Part shown: positions 15,773 through 24,322 of the stretch, one piece after another
How positions within the stretch are numbered: the stretch's first letter is position 1
Layout: the number at the start of each line of letters is the position of its first letter
Source of the DNA: Candidatus Hydrogenedentota bacterium
Lineage (GTDB): Bacteria; Hydrogenedentota; Hydrogenedentia; Hydrogenedentales; CAILVY01
Length of the DNA: 64,000 nt
Reading direction: 5' to 3'
Assembly: GCA_029565395.1 (NCBI GenBank)
Contig: JAKQOG010000127.1
Coordinates: 1-64,000 of the forward strand
Translations under genes and position numbers: made by a program
Notes under the pieces: generated by a model
What the model was told of the DNA's origin: nothing
Databases searched by the model: none
Seen by the model: only the letters and a program-made list of their open reading frames with translations

Positions 15773-17074
15773 TTAGGCGGACCAGGTGCGTTTGGCGGCC
15801 TCCAGAAATCGTTTCACGATGTCGCTGTTGGTGAAGATGTCTTTTCCGATTAGATAGCTGCGTGCGGTGTTGCGGAAAGGCTTCCACCAGTGTTCCGGAA
15901 TATTTCCAGCGCCGATTATTGCGCCGAGCAGGGAACCGGCGGTGGCAGCAGTGCAGTCGTTGTCAAGGCCCATGGCAACGGTGGTCCCGATGGTTTTGGT
16001 GAAATCGCGTTTGCCCAGATATAGTCCAAAGACAGTCAAACAGGCATTGTTGTTGGCGTGGACGGGATGCATGCCCTCGAAGCGCGCATCCACGGCCGCG
16101 CGGGCCTGCCGCCAGTCTTTCAGTTCCGGGGTGGTGTCCAAGGTCCAGCGGATATCCTTGGCCAGGCGGCATTCCGCCGGGATTTCGGTCAAGCCGATTT
16201 CCAGGGCCTCGATGGGACAGTCCAGTGCGAAGGCGGCGGAAATGGCGGCGGCGAAGAACATCGCACCGTAGATCCCGTTATAGCGGTGCGAAAGATACGC
16301 GTCGCGATAGGCGAATTCCGCCGCTTTTTCGGGCCATCCCGGTGCGGCATAGGCCCAGGGATCACTCCGTATGTCGGCCCCGATCCATTCTTGATAGGGA
16401 TTATTGCGAACCCCGGCCTTTTGCGCGGGAATACCCTTGCGCAGATTTTCCAGCGCAACCTCTTCCGCGCTGCACGCGCCCGGCAAAAATTTCAGCCAGG
16501 CCGTGGCCACGTTTTCCGTTGAAAAATCCGGCCCGAACTCTTCTAAAATCAACAGGCCAAGGAGCGTGTAGGCCAAGTCGTCATCCACTGGGATTGCGCG
16601 GATACGCCCGCGCAAAAAATCGCGGGTGCGCGATATACCGTACCGGAGATCATCGAGATGTTCACTGGGATGCCCCGGCCAGAAATCTTCGGGGGGAAAC
16701 GCTGCGCCGTACCTTTTCGCCAGACCTTCCATGGCCTCGACGGACCAGCTTTCTACGGGCGCGCCCAGGGTGCATCCCGCAGCGCGGCCCAGCCAGGCGC
16801 CGCGGAGGCGTTTCGCCAGATCCTGCTGCTTCAGCTTTGTCCACATTTTCCGGGGGCCTTCGGGCCGAAGCGCGCGAATCGCATCAAGAGTATTCGGTTC
16901 CCGTTCGCGGATTTTTTTTCGGGGCCGGGTATCCATCAATTTTTCCTTCGCCCGGCGGAGTTCCTTGTTCAGGCGATGAAGAATGGAGGCGATATCCGCT
17001 TCCTGCTCATGGCGCAGATCCGCCCAATATCCAATTTGTTCGATAGTCTTGTTCAATTCTTTGAAATATGGCAT
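15773..17074 (-). CDS. ADP-ribosylglycohydrolase-family protein
   Basis: 433 residues from the ATG at 17074, which has AAAGGGA upstream; an earlier in-frame start at 17137 is less likely. A helical N-terminal extension (about 75 residues, charged, possible coiled coil) precedes the ARH domain, which starts near KLRGAWLGRAAGCTLGAPVE. Metal-ligand segments are PVDDDLAYTLLGLLILEE and, near the C-terminus, GLDNDCTAATAGSLLGAIIG. The usual DTDT is DNDC here, a variant I recall from a subset of the family. These enzymes remove ADP-ribose from Arg or other protein or nucleic-acid sites. A macro-domain hydrolase is encoded at 62.6 kb, so the organism has two kinds of ADP-ribose eraser. Confidence 0.82.
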   Translation of the reverse strand: MPYFKELNKTIEQIGYWADLRHEQEADIASILHRLNKELRRAKEKLMDTRPRKKIREREPNTLDAIRALRPEGPRKMWTKLKQQDLAKRLRGAWLGRAAGCTLGAPVESWSVEAMEGLAKRYGAAFPPEDFWPGHPSEHLDDLRYGISRTRDFLRGRIRAIPVDDDLAYTLLGLLILEEFGPDFSTENVATAWLKFLPGACSAEEVALENLRKGIPAQKAGVRNNPYQEWIGADIRSDPWAYAAPGWPEKAAEFAYRDAYLSHRYNGIYGAMFFAAAISAAFALDCPIEALEIGLTEIPAECRLAKDIRWTLDTTPELKDWRQARAAVDARFEGMHPVHANNNACLTVFGLYLGKRDFTKTIGTTVAMGLDNDCTAATAGSLLGAIIGAGNIPEHWWKPFRNTARSYLIGKDIFTNSDIVKRFLEAAKRTWSA

Positions 17075-17206
17075 GGCTGATCCCTTTCGCATCTCAGGAA
17101 ACGCCAGTATAGCATAAGGGGGCGTCCGGGAAGCCATGTTGGTTAGCCATGGAGAGTTTCAAAAAAGGAATTGTTTTAAGGGATGCTCAAAAGAGGCGTG
17201 AAACGT

Positions 17207-17248
17207 GAAGTCTAAGGGTTGAAGTCTATGGGATGAAGTCTATGGGAT
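17207..17248. repeat. Tandem 14-bp repeat, three units
   Basis: GAAGTCTAAGGGTT followed by two identical copies of GAAGTCTATGGGAT, in the gap between the divergent ARH and MFS genes. Confidence 0.65.
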
Positions 17249-17324
17249 GATTGCCCGTCTCCCTCCTAAGATGCTATGCTTTTCATGTCCCGCGTCCTTT
17301 AAGACTCTCTGTAAGGAATCCCAG

Positions 17325-18548
17325 GTGAATCGCACGCTGAAAGCTCGTTTATCATGGATGATGTTTTTGGAATATTCCGTGAATGGGACTATATTTCCCA
17401 TACTCAGTCTATATCTGAAAACGCATCTCCATTTTGCGTCGTGGCAGGCGGGGGTGGTGATGGCCATGCTGCCGGCCGCGGCCATCGTGGCCCCGCTGGC
17501 GGCGTCGCGTATCGCCGACCGGTACATCAGCGCGGAACGGCTGCTGTCGGTGTGTCATTTATTTTCCGCCATCGTTATGTTTTCCATGTGGCATCTCAGA
17601 AGTTTCCCGGCGATGATGTGTGCGTATTTCTTCTATGGATTCTGTTTCACGCCCACTTTCGGATTGACGAATGCGGTAACGCTGCACCATACGCCGGACG
17701 CACGCCGGGATTTCGGCGGTATCCGCATGTGGGGCACGGCGTCCTGGGTGGTGGTGGGCTGGGCCTTCGGATATTTCTGGGTGCGGGGCGGCACGGTGCC
17801 GGGCGAACGCCTGACGCATGCGTTGCCGTTGTCCGCCGCGCTCTCATTGGTGCTCGCCGCATATGCCCTGACATTGTCGCCAGCTTCGGGCACGGGCGCT
17901 CCGCGAGTTCATGCGCCATATAGCGAAGTGCTCCGCATCTTCCTCCGGCCCGGCATGCTGCTGTTGTGCATGCTCACCTTCCTGAACAGCATCTGCCATC
18001 AGTTCTATTATTTCGGCATGAGCCCCTATTTGCATCAAGTTGGTTTTGCGGACAAATTCATCATGCCCGCCATGAGCCTGGCGCAGGCATCAGAGGTGGT
18101 GGTGCTGGGATTTCTGGGATTGTTTCTCGCACGGCTGGGACTCAAGCGCACCATGGTGATTGGCGTGCTGGCGCAGGGCATCCGGCTCGTGATGTTCGCC
18201 GTGGGCGGCTCGACCGTGTTGATCCTCGCGGGCATCGGATTGCATGGATTTTGTTATGCCTTCTTCTTTACGGCGGCGTATCTCTATGTGGAACAACACA
18301 GCACGAGCGGCACGCGCGCGGGCGCACAGCAGGTCCTCACCATCATCATTGCCGGCGTGGGCACGCTGGCCGGGTCACTTTCGGCGGGGTACGTCGCGCA
18401 GTTCTTCACTGTCAATCCCGAATGGATTGCGTGGTCCCGGTTTTGGCTGGTGCCCGCGGCGATAACCCTCGTGATTGCACTCTGGCTGTCGATATCGTTT
18501 AAAGAGGAACCCCAGGAGAGTAACGGCGCAACACCCACAACACCATAG
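17325..18548 (+). CDS. MFS transporter, nucleoside:H+ symporter-like
   Basis: 407 residues, about 12 membrane helices. The N-terminus LKARLSWMMFLEYSVNGTIFPILSLYL resembles NupG/XapB-type and LacY-like symporters (usual form: L-x-M-MFLE-Y-x-x-W-G). Helix pairs with short charged loops follow (GGIRMWGTASWVVVGWAFGY, GTRAGAQQVLTIIIAGVGTLAGSLSAGYVAQ). Start assigned to the GTG at 17325 because AAGGA lies 7 nt upstream and the transporter homology begins right after it; an upstream in-frame start would add a non-hydrophobic stretch. Its 3' end overlaps the converging YfhO gene by 50 nt. Predicted substrate is a nucleoside or oligosaccharide, inferred from family only. Confidence 0.82.
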   Translation: MNRTLKARLSWMMFLEYSVNGTIFPILSLYLKTHLHFASWQAGVVMAMLPAAAIVAPLAASRIADRYISAERLLSVCHLFSAIVMFSMWHLRSFPAMMCAYFFYGFCFTPTFGLTNAVTLHHTPDARRDFGGIRMWGTASWVVVGWAFGYFWVRGGTVPGERLTHALPLSAALSLVLAAYALTLSPASGTGAPRVHAPYSEVLRIFLRPGMLLLCMLTFLNSICHQFYYFGMSPYLHQVGFADKFIMPAMSLAQASEVVVLGFLGLFLARLGLKRTMVIGVLAQGIRLVMFAVGGSTVLILAGIGLHGFCYAFFFTAAYLYVEQHSTSGTRAGAQQVLTIIIAGVGTLAGSLSAGYVAQFFTVNPEWIAWSRFWLVPAAITLVIALWLSISFKEEPQESNGATPTTP

Positions 18549-20742
18549 GAACCAACAAGACACCCGCGAGGGAAATCCACAAGCCGAGTGTAAAACTGTG
18601 CGGGGCGAAAATGAAGTGCACTTCGTGATCACCGGGTTCGAGAAGGGTTCCGATAAAGTCGCCGTTTATTCGCAATAATTCCGCGCGCTTTCCGTCCATG
18701 TCCACGGTCCAGCCAAGCGCAAAATTCTCCGATATGGTGAGAAGTTGCCGGGTGTCGGTCTTGGTGTGAACCACGATGCGTCCGGGACGGTCGGTGATTA
18801 TCGTGATCTGCCCAGGGGTGCCGGGTGGCAGGTCCACGGGCCGGTCTACCAGTGCGGTTTGGGCCGTGTCGATAGAGTTGATATCCTCGGCGGGATTTGA
18901 ACTTTGTTTCGTCTGGGTCAGCAGGCGAACGCGTGGTAAGGAATTCTGAAGCGGCACCCATTCTTCGCCGCGTTCTTTGGCGGCGGCGAGTTCCGGTGAG
19001 GCGATATGCCGGGTTTGGCGCCACTCGACTCCGGCAAGGCGCAGGGGCAATTCCTGTGTGAAATCGAGGCGGCGTTCGGGCATGAACGAAGTGTAGCCGT
19101 AGACCCCGCGATAACCCTTCATGCCGAAGCGGTTCATGAACATGGGATGGATGTCGGAATCAATGCGCGCCCCCGGCGGTGTGGGCGGATACGTGATTTC
19201 GTTTTTGAAGGCGTCCACAGTTTTTTGGGGCTTGTGCCGGAGGCTGTAGAGGCCGATGTCGGCGAAGGTGAGGAGGACGAGGAGAATCAAAGCACAGCTT
19301 TGAAGACAATTGCGTTCCCAAGTGCAACTTGGAAACGAGTTGTTTTGGGTATTGGTTGTAGTGGCGAGATAGACCAAAAAAGAGACAAGGCAAACAAATG
19401 TGGCACCGATGAGCAAGGGACCAGTGGACATGGTGAAATGGTTTATGGAGGCGTACCAGGAAGAATTGGGCTGGCTCCGAAGTGTGATCACGGTGAGTGT
19501 CATGATGAGGCTGGTGATGGGAATCAGAAACAGTAAGAGATTTGGCCAGCGGCGTTTTGGATCGGATGTGTTGAGTTGCTGCAAGTGGGAGAAGGCGATG
19601 GCGGCGAGGATGGCGAGGCCGGTGTGCGCAATGCAGAGATGCCGGGCATGCGCGCGGAATTTACTCACGAGCGGCAGTTCCGCATAGAGCGGATAGAGAA
19701 ATCCGTATTTACCCAAGGATGATAGCACGCCGAAGGCAATGAGTATCAGCGCAAACGCCGCGAGGCCTTTGGTGGTGCGCAATTGCCGGAAGCGGATCAG
19801 AGCAAATAAAAGCAGGATGGTGGCCACAGCGCCCATGTATGGGGCATCCCACGGTTCATCGCCCTGGATTGGCCCGAAATAGCGCCATTGGAACAAGTAG
19901 GGATTCAAGAGACTGAGAAAGTTTAATGGATGCAATGAAACGGATAATTGCATGTCCATGGAGGGCGTGGCCCGAAACGATTGCGCGATGACTTCCCACG
20001 TGGGGAATAATTGGGCGAATCCGATCAACAGGGAAGAAACCTTCGCCATGGCAAACCAGGGCAGGATTCGCCATGATTTAAGCGTGAAGACGAGAAACAG
20101 AACATAAAAGCCTTCGACGAGCCAGGCGTAATAGGCGCCTTGCGGGAATCCCAGAAAAATCTGCGATGTCCCCAGCGCGATCACCAGCGCCCACCACCGC
20201 CATGGCTTCGGGCTTTTTGCGGCGCGGTCCAGTGCGAACAGGCTCCAGGGAATATGCGCCAGCACCGCCACAAAGGCCATGTGGACGTAGTGGTTCATGT
20301 TGAAGCCGATAAAGGCGAAGAGCATGCCGCCCAGGAGCGCGGCTTCGCGGGTCAGGGAACGCTGCCGCAGAAAAAAATACATGCCGAGCAACGCGAATGG
20401 ATAGCTGGACAGGAGATCGAGCATGAACGCGGTGTCCAGCGGCAGAACGCAGTAGATCAGCCAATGCCAGGGATGCAGCATGCCCACCTGTCCGTCACCG
20501 TGCAAGTAATAGCCGTTAAAGATATATGGATTCCAAAGGAAGCTGTCGCCGTACTTCAGGCATTCCTGATAAAACGCGCGGAATGGCAGATGGTAGGCGG
20601 CGAGGTCGTCCTCAACGAACACCCGATGGGTAGCCATGGGTCCTGCGAAGACCATCAATAAAATGAATGTCCCAACCACCATTAGTAACAACAAGGGAGT
20701 GATTTTTTCTTTTGGTGCGCTTATTTCGCCGGGAGTACTCAC
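18499..20742 (-). CDS. YfhO-family multi-pass membrane protein
   Basis: 747 residues starting at a GTG 6 nt after the aceE stop, so it is in an operon with aceE. About 12 to 13 hydrophobic helices with an extracytoplasmic DDLAAYHLPFRAFYQECLKYGDSFLWNPYIFNGYYLHGDGQVGMLHPW motif of YfhO/GT-C-like proteins, then a C-terminal beta-rich extracytoplasmic domain (TDRPGRIVVHTKTDTRQLL and GDFIGTLLEPGDHEVHFIF) and a last helix. YfhO of Gram-positives modifies teichoic acids with sugars; here a lipid-linked glycosyl transfer to a surface polymer is the likely role. Residues about 468-485 (SFPSCTWERNCLQSCA) derive from a palindromic repeat inserted in frame (see 19288-19339). Confidence 0.82.
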   Translation of the reverse strand: MSTPGEISAPKEKITPLLLLMVVGTFILLMVFAGPMATHRVFVEDDLAAYHLPFRAFYQECLKYGDSFLWNPYIFNGYYLHGDGQVGMLHPWHWLIYCVLPLDTAFMLDLLSSYPFALLGMYFFLRQRSLTREAALLGGMLFAFIGFNMNHYVHMAFVAVLAHIPWSLFALDRAAKSPKPWRWWALVIALGTSQIFLGFPQGAYYAWLVEGFYVLFLVFTLKSWRILPWFAMAKVSSLLIGFAQLFPTWEVIAQSFRATPSMDMQLSVSLHPLNFLSLLNPYLFQWRYFGPIQGDEPWDAPYMGAVATILLLFALIRFRQLRTTKGLAAFALILIAFGVLSSLGKYGFLYPLYAELPLVSKFRAHARHLCIAHTGLAILAAIAFSHLQQLNTSDPKRRWPNLLLFLIPITSLIMTLTVITLRSQPNSSWYASINHFTMSTGPLLIGATFVCLVSFLVYLATTTNTQNNSFPSCTWERNCLQSCALILLVLLTFADIGLYSLRHKPQKTVDAFKNEITYPPTPPGARIDSDIHPMFMNRFGMKGYRGVYGYTSFMPERRLDFTQELPLRLAGVEWRQTRHIASPELAAAKERGEEWVPLQNSLPRVRLLTQTKQSSNPAEDINSIDTAQTALVDRPVDLPPGTPGQITIITDRPGRIVVHTKTDTRQLLTISENFALGWTVDMDGKRAELLRINGDFIGTLLEPGDHEVHFIFAPHSFTLGLWISLAGVLLVPMVLWVLRRYSPGVPL
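19288..19339. repeat. Composite palindromic repeat embedded in the YfhO gene
   Basis: CAAAGC-ACA-GCTTTG (19288-19302) next to a 28-bp imperfect palindrome (19312-19339) beginning GCGTTCCCAAGTGCAAC. The latter matches 49052-49079 at 24 of 28 bases. It encodes the hydrophilic linker SFPSCTWERNCLQSCA between two membrane helices. Confidence 0.7.
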
Positions 20743-20748
20743 GCGTGT

Positions 20749-23421
20749 TTATGCCAACATAGGGTTAATTTTTTCGGGAGAAATTTCCAGATCAGACATC
20801 GCCTTTTGAACAATGCCGGGATCGATCAAATTTTTACGGGCCAAAGCGCTGAGCGTGGCCAGCGTGATGAAACGGGCGTCCACTTCGAAAAAGTCGCGCA
20901 AGGCTTCGCGGGATTCACTGCGCCCGAAACCGTCCGTGCCCAAGGCCGTGATGCCGCCCGGCACCCATTTCCCGATACTGTCCGGCAGCAATTTCATGTA
21001 GTCCGAAGCCGCCACCACCGTACCCGTTTCGTGTTTAAAGCACGCGGTGACATAGGGCGTCTTCGGTGCGGCTTCCGGATGCAACATGTTCCAGCGTTCG
21101 ATTTCGAGGGCTTCGCGCCGGAGTTCCTTGTAGCTGGTGACGCTCCAGACGTCCGCCGCGACGCCATAGTGTTCCAGCATGCCCTGCGCCTTGATCGCTT
21201 CATTCATAATGGAACCGCTGCCCAGCAGGTGCGCGTGGTGCGGGAGGTCCTCTCGCGCCGAGGCGCGAAATTTATACAGTCCTTTCAAAATAGCTTCCCG
21301 GATGTTTTCCACGTTGGGCATGGGCGGCTGGATATAATTCTCGTTGCCCACCGTGAGGTAATAAAACAGATCCTCTTGACGTTCATACATCCGGTAGATG
21401 CCATCGCGGATGATGACCGCGAGTTCATAGGCAAATGCGGGATCATAGCAGCGGAGCGTGGGCATCGCGCCGGCGAGCACGTGGCTGTGTCCGTCCTGAT
21501 GCTGGAGCCCCTCGCCCGCGAGCGTGGTCCGGCCGGCCGTGCCGCCGACAAGGAACCCCTTGCAGCGCATGTCGCCCGCCGCCCACACGAGATCGCCGAT
21601 CCGCTGCATGCCAAACATGGAGTAGTAAATAAAGAACGGAATGGTGTTGATGCCATGCGAGGCATAGGCCGTGCCCGCCGCAATAAACGACGCCATCGAG
21701 CCCGCCTCGGTAATCCCTTCCTCAAGGATCTGTCCGCCGAGATCCTCCTTGTAATAGAGGAGAGCATCCGAGTCCACCGGCTCGTATAGTTGTCCCTGCG
21801 AGGAATAGATGCCGATCTGGCGGAAGAGGCCTTCCATGCCGAAGGTGCGCGCTTCGTCGGGCACAATGGGCACGACGAGTTTCCCGATTTCCTTGTCCGC
21901 GAGCAATTTCCGGAGAATGCCCACCAGCGCCATGGTGGTGGAAACGGGCCGGGTATTGCCCGCGTGGAATTCCGCAAAGAGCGATTCCGGGGGCACCGTC
22001 AGCGGCGCAGCCAGCACGGCGCGGTTCGGGAGAAATCCCCCCAGCGCGGCGCGGCGTTCTTTAATGTAGCGGATCGCCGGATGGTCCTCTCCAGGATTGT
22101 AAAATGGCGCATAGGCCACATCATCATCGGAGATGGGGATGCCAAAGCGTCCTCGGAATTCGCGCAGTTCGTCTTCGTTCAACTTTTTTTGCTGATGGGT
22201 GACATTTTTCCCTTCTCCGCTTTCGCCCAATCCGTAGCCTTTGATGGTCTTGGCAAGAATCACGGTGGGCGCGTCGCCGGTATTCACGGCGGCGGCATAG
22301 GCGGCGTACACCTTGACGGGATCATGGCCGCCCCGTTTAATTTTTCTGAGCTGGTCGTCGGTTACATCCTTCAGGATATCGCCCACGCGCGGATCGTGTT
22401 CCATAAGACGCCGCCGGATGTACGCGCCGGAGGATACGGTGAATTTTTGATATTCCCCGTCCACGCATTCGCCGAGCACATGCATGAGAATATTTTCCGT
22501 GTCGCGCGCGAACAGCGGATCCCAATCGCTGCCCCACAGCACTTTGATGACATTCCATCCCGCGCCCCGGAAAATGGCTTCCAGTTCCTGGATAATGCGC
22601 CCGTTGCCGCGCACGGGGCCGTCCAGGCGCTGTAGATTGCAGTTCACCACGAAGATCAGGTTGTCCAATTTTTCACGCGAGGCCATGCCGATGGCGCCGA
22701 GCGTTTCCGGTTCATCACATTCGCCATCGCCCAGAAAGGCCCAGACGTGACCGCCATTGCGCGGTTTCAACCCGCGATTTTCCAGATAGTGGTTAAACCG
22801 GGCCTGGTAAATGGCCATAATCGGTCCGAGGCCCATGGAAACGGTGGGGAACTGCCAGAAATTGGGCATGAGCCAGGGATGGGGGTATGAAGAGAGCCCG
22901 CCGCCTTCGCGCAGTTCGCGCCGGAAATTCTGGAGTTGCTGTTCGCTCAAACGGCCTTCGAGAAAGGCGCGGGCATAGATGCCGGGCGCGGCATGGCCCT
23001 GAATATAGAGTTGGTCGCCGCCGTATTCCTCTGAGCGCGCCCGGAAAAAATGGTTGAATCCCACCTCATACAAGGTGGCGGCGGAGGCATAGGTGGAAAT
23101 GTGACCGCCGATACCGTCGCTCTCACGGTTCGCCCGCACTACCATCGCCATGGCGTTCCAGCGGATGAACGATTTACAGATACGCTCAAGTTCGCGATCC
23201 CCAGGATAGGGCGGCTGCTGCTCCGGCGGGATCGTGTTGACATAGGGCGTCTTTACCGGGAAAGGTTTCCGCACGCCCCGCACGTACGCATGATCATGCA
23301 TCCGCCGCAACATCGACTCCGCGGCCGTGGCGCCATACTGCTCAATATAGTCGTCCAGCGCGTCTATCCAATCGCGTTCCGCCGCTTCCACGGCCCCGAG
23401 TTCCAGTTCATCTTCGCTCAT
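20749..23421 (-). CDS. aceE: Pyruvate dehydrogenase E1 component, homodimeric type
   Basis: 890 residues, the E. coli AceE length class. DRELERICKSFIRWNAMAMVVRANRE, GGHISTYASAATLYEVGFNHFFR and GDQLYIQGHAAPGIYARAFLEGRL are AceE signatures, and the ThDP site is GDGECDEPE to FVVNCNLQRLDGPVRGNG. AKTIKGYG and the C-terminal IGKWVPGGITALGTDGFGRSESREALRDFFEVDARFI are also typical. Decarboxylates pyruvate and passes the acetyl group to lipoyl-E2. No E2 or E3 gene is adjacent. Start set at 23421, where AGAAGG precedes the ATG; the longer frame from 23469 runs into a palindromic repeat (peptide GSAGASPS) and is rejected. Cotranscribed with the YfhO gene. Confidence 0.93.
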   Translation of the reverse strand: MSEDELELGAVEAAERDWIDALDDYIEQYGATAAESMLRRMHDHAYVRGVRKPFPVKTPYVNTIPPEQQPPYPGDRELERICKSFIRWNAMAMVVRANRESDGIGGHISTYASAATLYEVGFNHFFRARSEEYGGDQLYIQGHAAPGIYARAFLEGRLSEQQLQNFRRELREGGGLSSYPHPWLMPNFWQFPTVSMGLGPIMAIYQARFNHYLENRGLKPRNGGHVWAFLGDGECDEPETLGAIGMASREKLDNLIFVVNCNLQRLDGPVRGNGRIIQELEAIFRGAGWNVIKVLWGSDWDPLFARDTENILMHVLGECVDGEYQKFTVSSGAYIRRRLMEHDPRVGDILKDVTDDQLRKIKRGGHDPVKVYAAYAAAVNTGDAPTVILAKTIKGYGLGESGEGKNVTHQQKKLNEDELREFRGRFGIPISDDDVAYAPFYNPGEDHPAIRYIKERRAALGGFLPNRAVLAAPLTVPPESLFAEFHAGNTRPVSTTMALVGILRKLLADKEIGKLVVPIVPDEARTFGMEGLFRQIGIYSSQGQLYEPVDSDALLYYKEDLGGQILEEGITEAGSMASFIAAGTAYASHGINTIPFFIYYSMFGMQRIGDLVWAAGDMRCKGFLVGGTAGRTTLAGEGLQHQDGHSHVLAGAMPTLRCYDPAFAYELAVIIRDGIYRMYERQEDLFYYLTVGNENYIQPPMPNVENIREAILKGLYKFRASAREDLPHHAHLLGSGSIMNEAIKAQGMLEHYGVAADVWSVTSYKELRREALEIERWNMLHPEAAPKTPYVTACFKHETGTVVAASDYMKLLPDSIGKWVPGGITALGTDGFGRSESREALRDFFEVDARFITLATLSALARKNLIDPGIVQKAMSDLEISPEKINPMLA

Positions 23422-23435
23422 AAGGCACCTTCTCC

Positions 23436-23542
23436 GGGAGGGCGAGGCTCCTGCCGAGCCATAAGACAAACCATCGAGAAATTTTACTTTAAAACAAAAC
23501 TCCCGATCTTATTTAACGGCTCGGCGGGAGCCTCGCCCTCCC
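23436..23542. repeat. Long inverted-repeat element (25-bp arms) upstream of aceE
   Basis: Arms at 23436-23460 (starts GGGAGGGCGAGG) and 23518-23542 (ends CTCGCCCTCCC) are complementary at 24 of 25 bases and enclose 57 AT-rich bases. A related single arm lies at 49020-49044 (22 of 25 identical). Read as protein it gives GSAGASPS. It lies between aceE and the HicB-like gene and may form a large cruciform or act as a non-autonomous mobile repeat. Confidence 0.7.
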
Positions 23543-23708
23543 AAGCATTCAAGTTTTGCTTTTCCAACCAATGGGCACATTGTACAGTATTTTTCGTATA
23601 CTATATCCTTTCATAACAGTGATACGCAGCAGATTCATTTCGATTACCAGTGGATTCCGGTACTCTGTATTCATCAAGCAGACCGGGATTCAAGAAGAGA
23701 TGCGTGGC

Positions 23709-24056
23709 ATGTTCCGATATTATCATGCGGTGATGGCGGGTGTTGGCACGGACCAAATCGACGTGGTCTTTCCCGACTTCCCCTGCTGTGTTACCGTGGC
23801 CAAGACGCTGGAAGAAGCACACTGCCGCGCGGCAGAAGTGCTGGCCTTTCATTTGCAGTCCATGGTGGATGAGGGCGATCCGATTCCGGATGGAGGGGAT
23901 GAGCGTGCCTTGTTGGAATTGGTTAAGGAGTGTGAAGAAGAGGGTTACCACTTGGTGATCGCTTCCGTGGGCATCGAGATTCCAGAAGGGGAGGCCAAGG
24001 ATATCAATGATATCCTGCCGAAAGAAGTGATTGGTTATGAGGAAGATGCATTCTAA
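23709..24056 (+). CDS. HicB-like antitoxin-fold protein without HicA
   Basis: 115 residues. MFRYYHAVMAGVGTDQIDVVFPDFPCCVTVAKTLEEAHCRAAEVLAFHLQSMVDEGDPIP follows the HicB pattern: a partial RNase-H-like strand-helix module with 'FPD-P-C-T-...-EA...A...L' and the 'G-x-PIP' end. The acidic C-terminal tail (ALLELVKECEEEGYHLVIAS...) is longer than in small HicBs, and no clear helix-turn-helix is present. No HicA-type dsRBD toxin is found on either side, so it is an orphan or serves another role. ATGs at 23700 and 23709 are both possible; 23709 begins the conserved part. A weak promoter, TTGTAC-16-TATATC, lies at 23580-23607. Confidence 0.65.
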   Translation: MFRYYHAVMAGVGTDQIDVVFPDFPCCVTVAKTLEEAHCRAAEVLAFHLQSMVDEGDPIPDGGDERALLELVKECEEEGYHLVIASVGIEIPEGEAKDINDILPKEVIGYEEDAF

Positions 24057-24154
24057 CCCGGAGATCCCACCAACCTTGAATCATGCTTGTCATTGTGAAG
24101 CGAAGCTCCTCCTTAGATACACAAGGCAGCAGGGGAAGTAAACCGGTTGGAGAT

Positions 24155-24190
24155 CTGGGAAGACTGGGAGGTCTGGGAGGACTGGGAGAA
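24155..24190. repeat. Tandem 9-bp repeat, four units
   Basis: CTGGGAAGA, CTGGGAGGT, CTGGGAGGA, CTGGGAGAA in the 266-nt gap between converging genes. Nothing else is visible in that gap. Confidence 0.65.
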
Positions 24191-24322
24191 GAGGAAGCAG
24201 AAATAATGGGGAATACGATAGCGATAACCGCGTGGATGCGTTCGGGTTTTTCTTCCTCATTCACTCTGTCTTCCGGCGGGTGGGGAACTCGCAAATGACA
24301 AGGCGGGAAGTTTTCAGAGGTT

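Noticed and set aside
23050-23616. 188-codon plus-strand frame upstream of the HicB-like gene
   Set aside because: It runs antisense through aceE and across both arms of the inverted repeat (GSAGASPS); not a gene.
23709-24322. A HicA toxin beside the HicB-like gene
   Set aside because: Neither the 266-nt gap downstream nor the upstream region encodes a small basic dsRBD protein.
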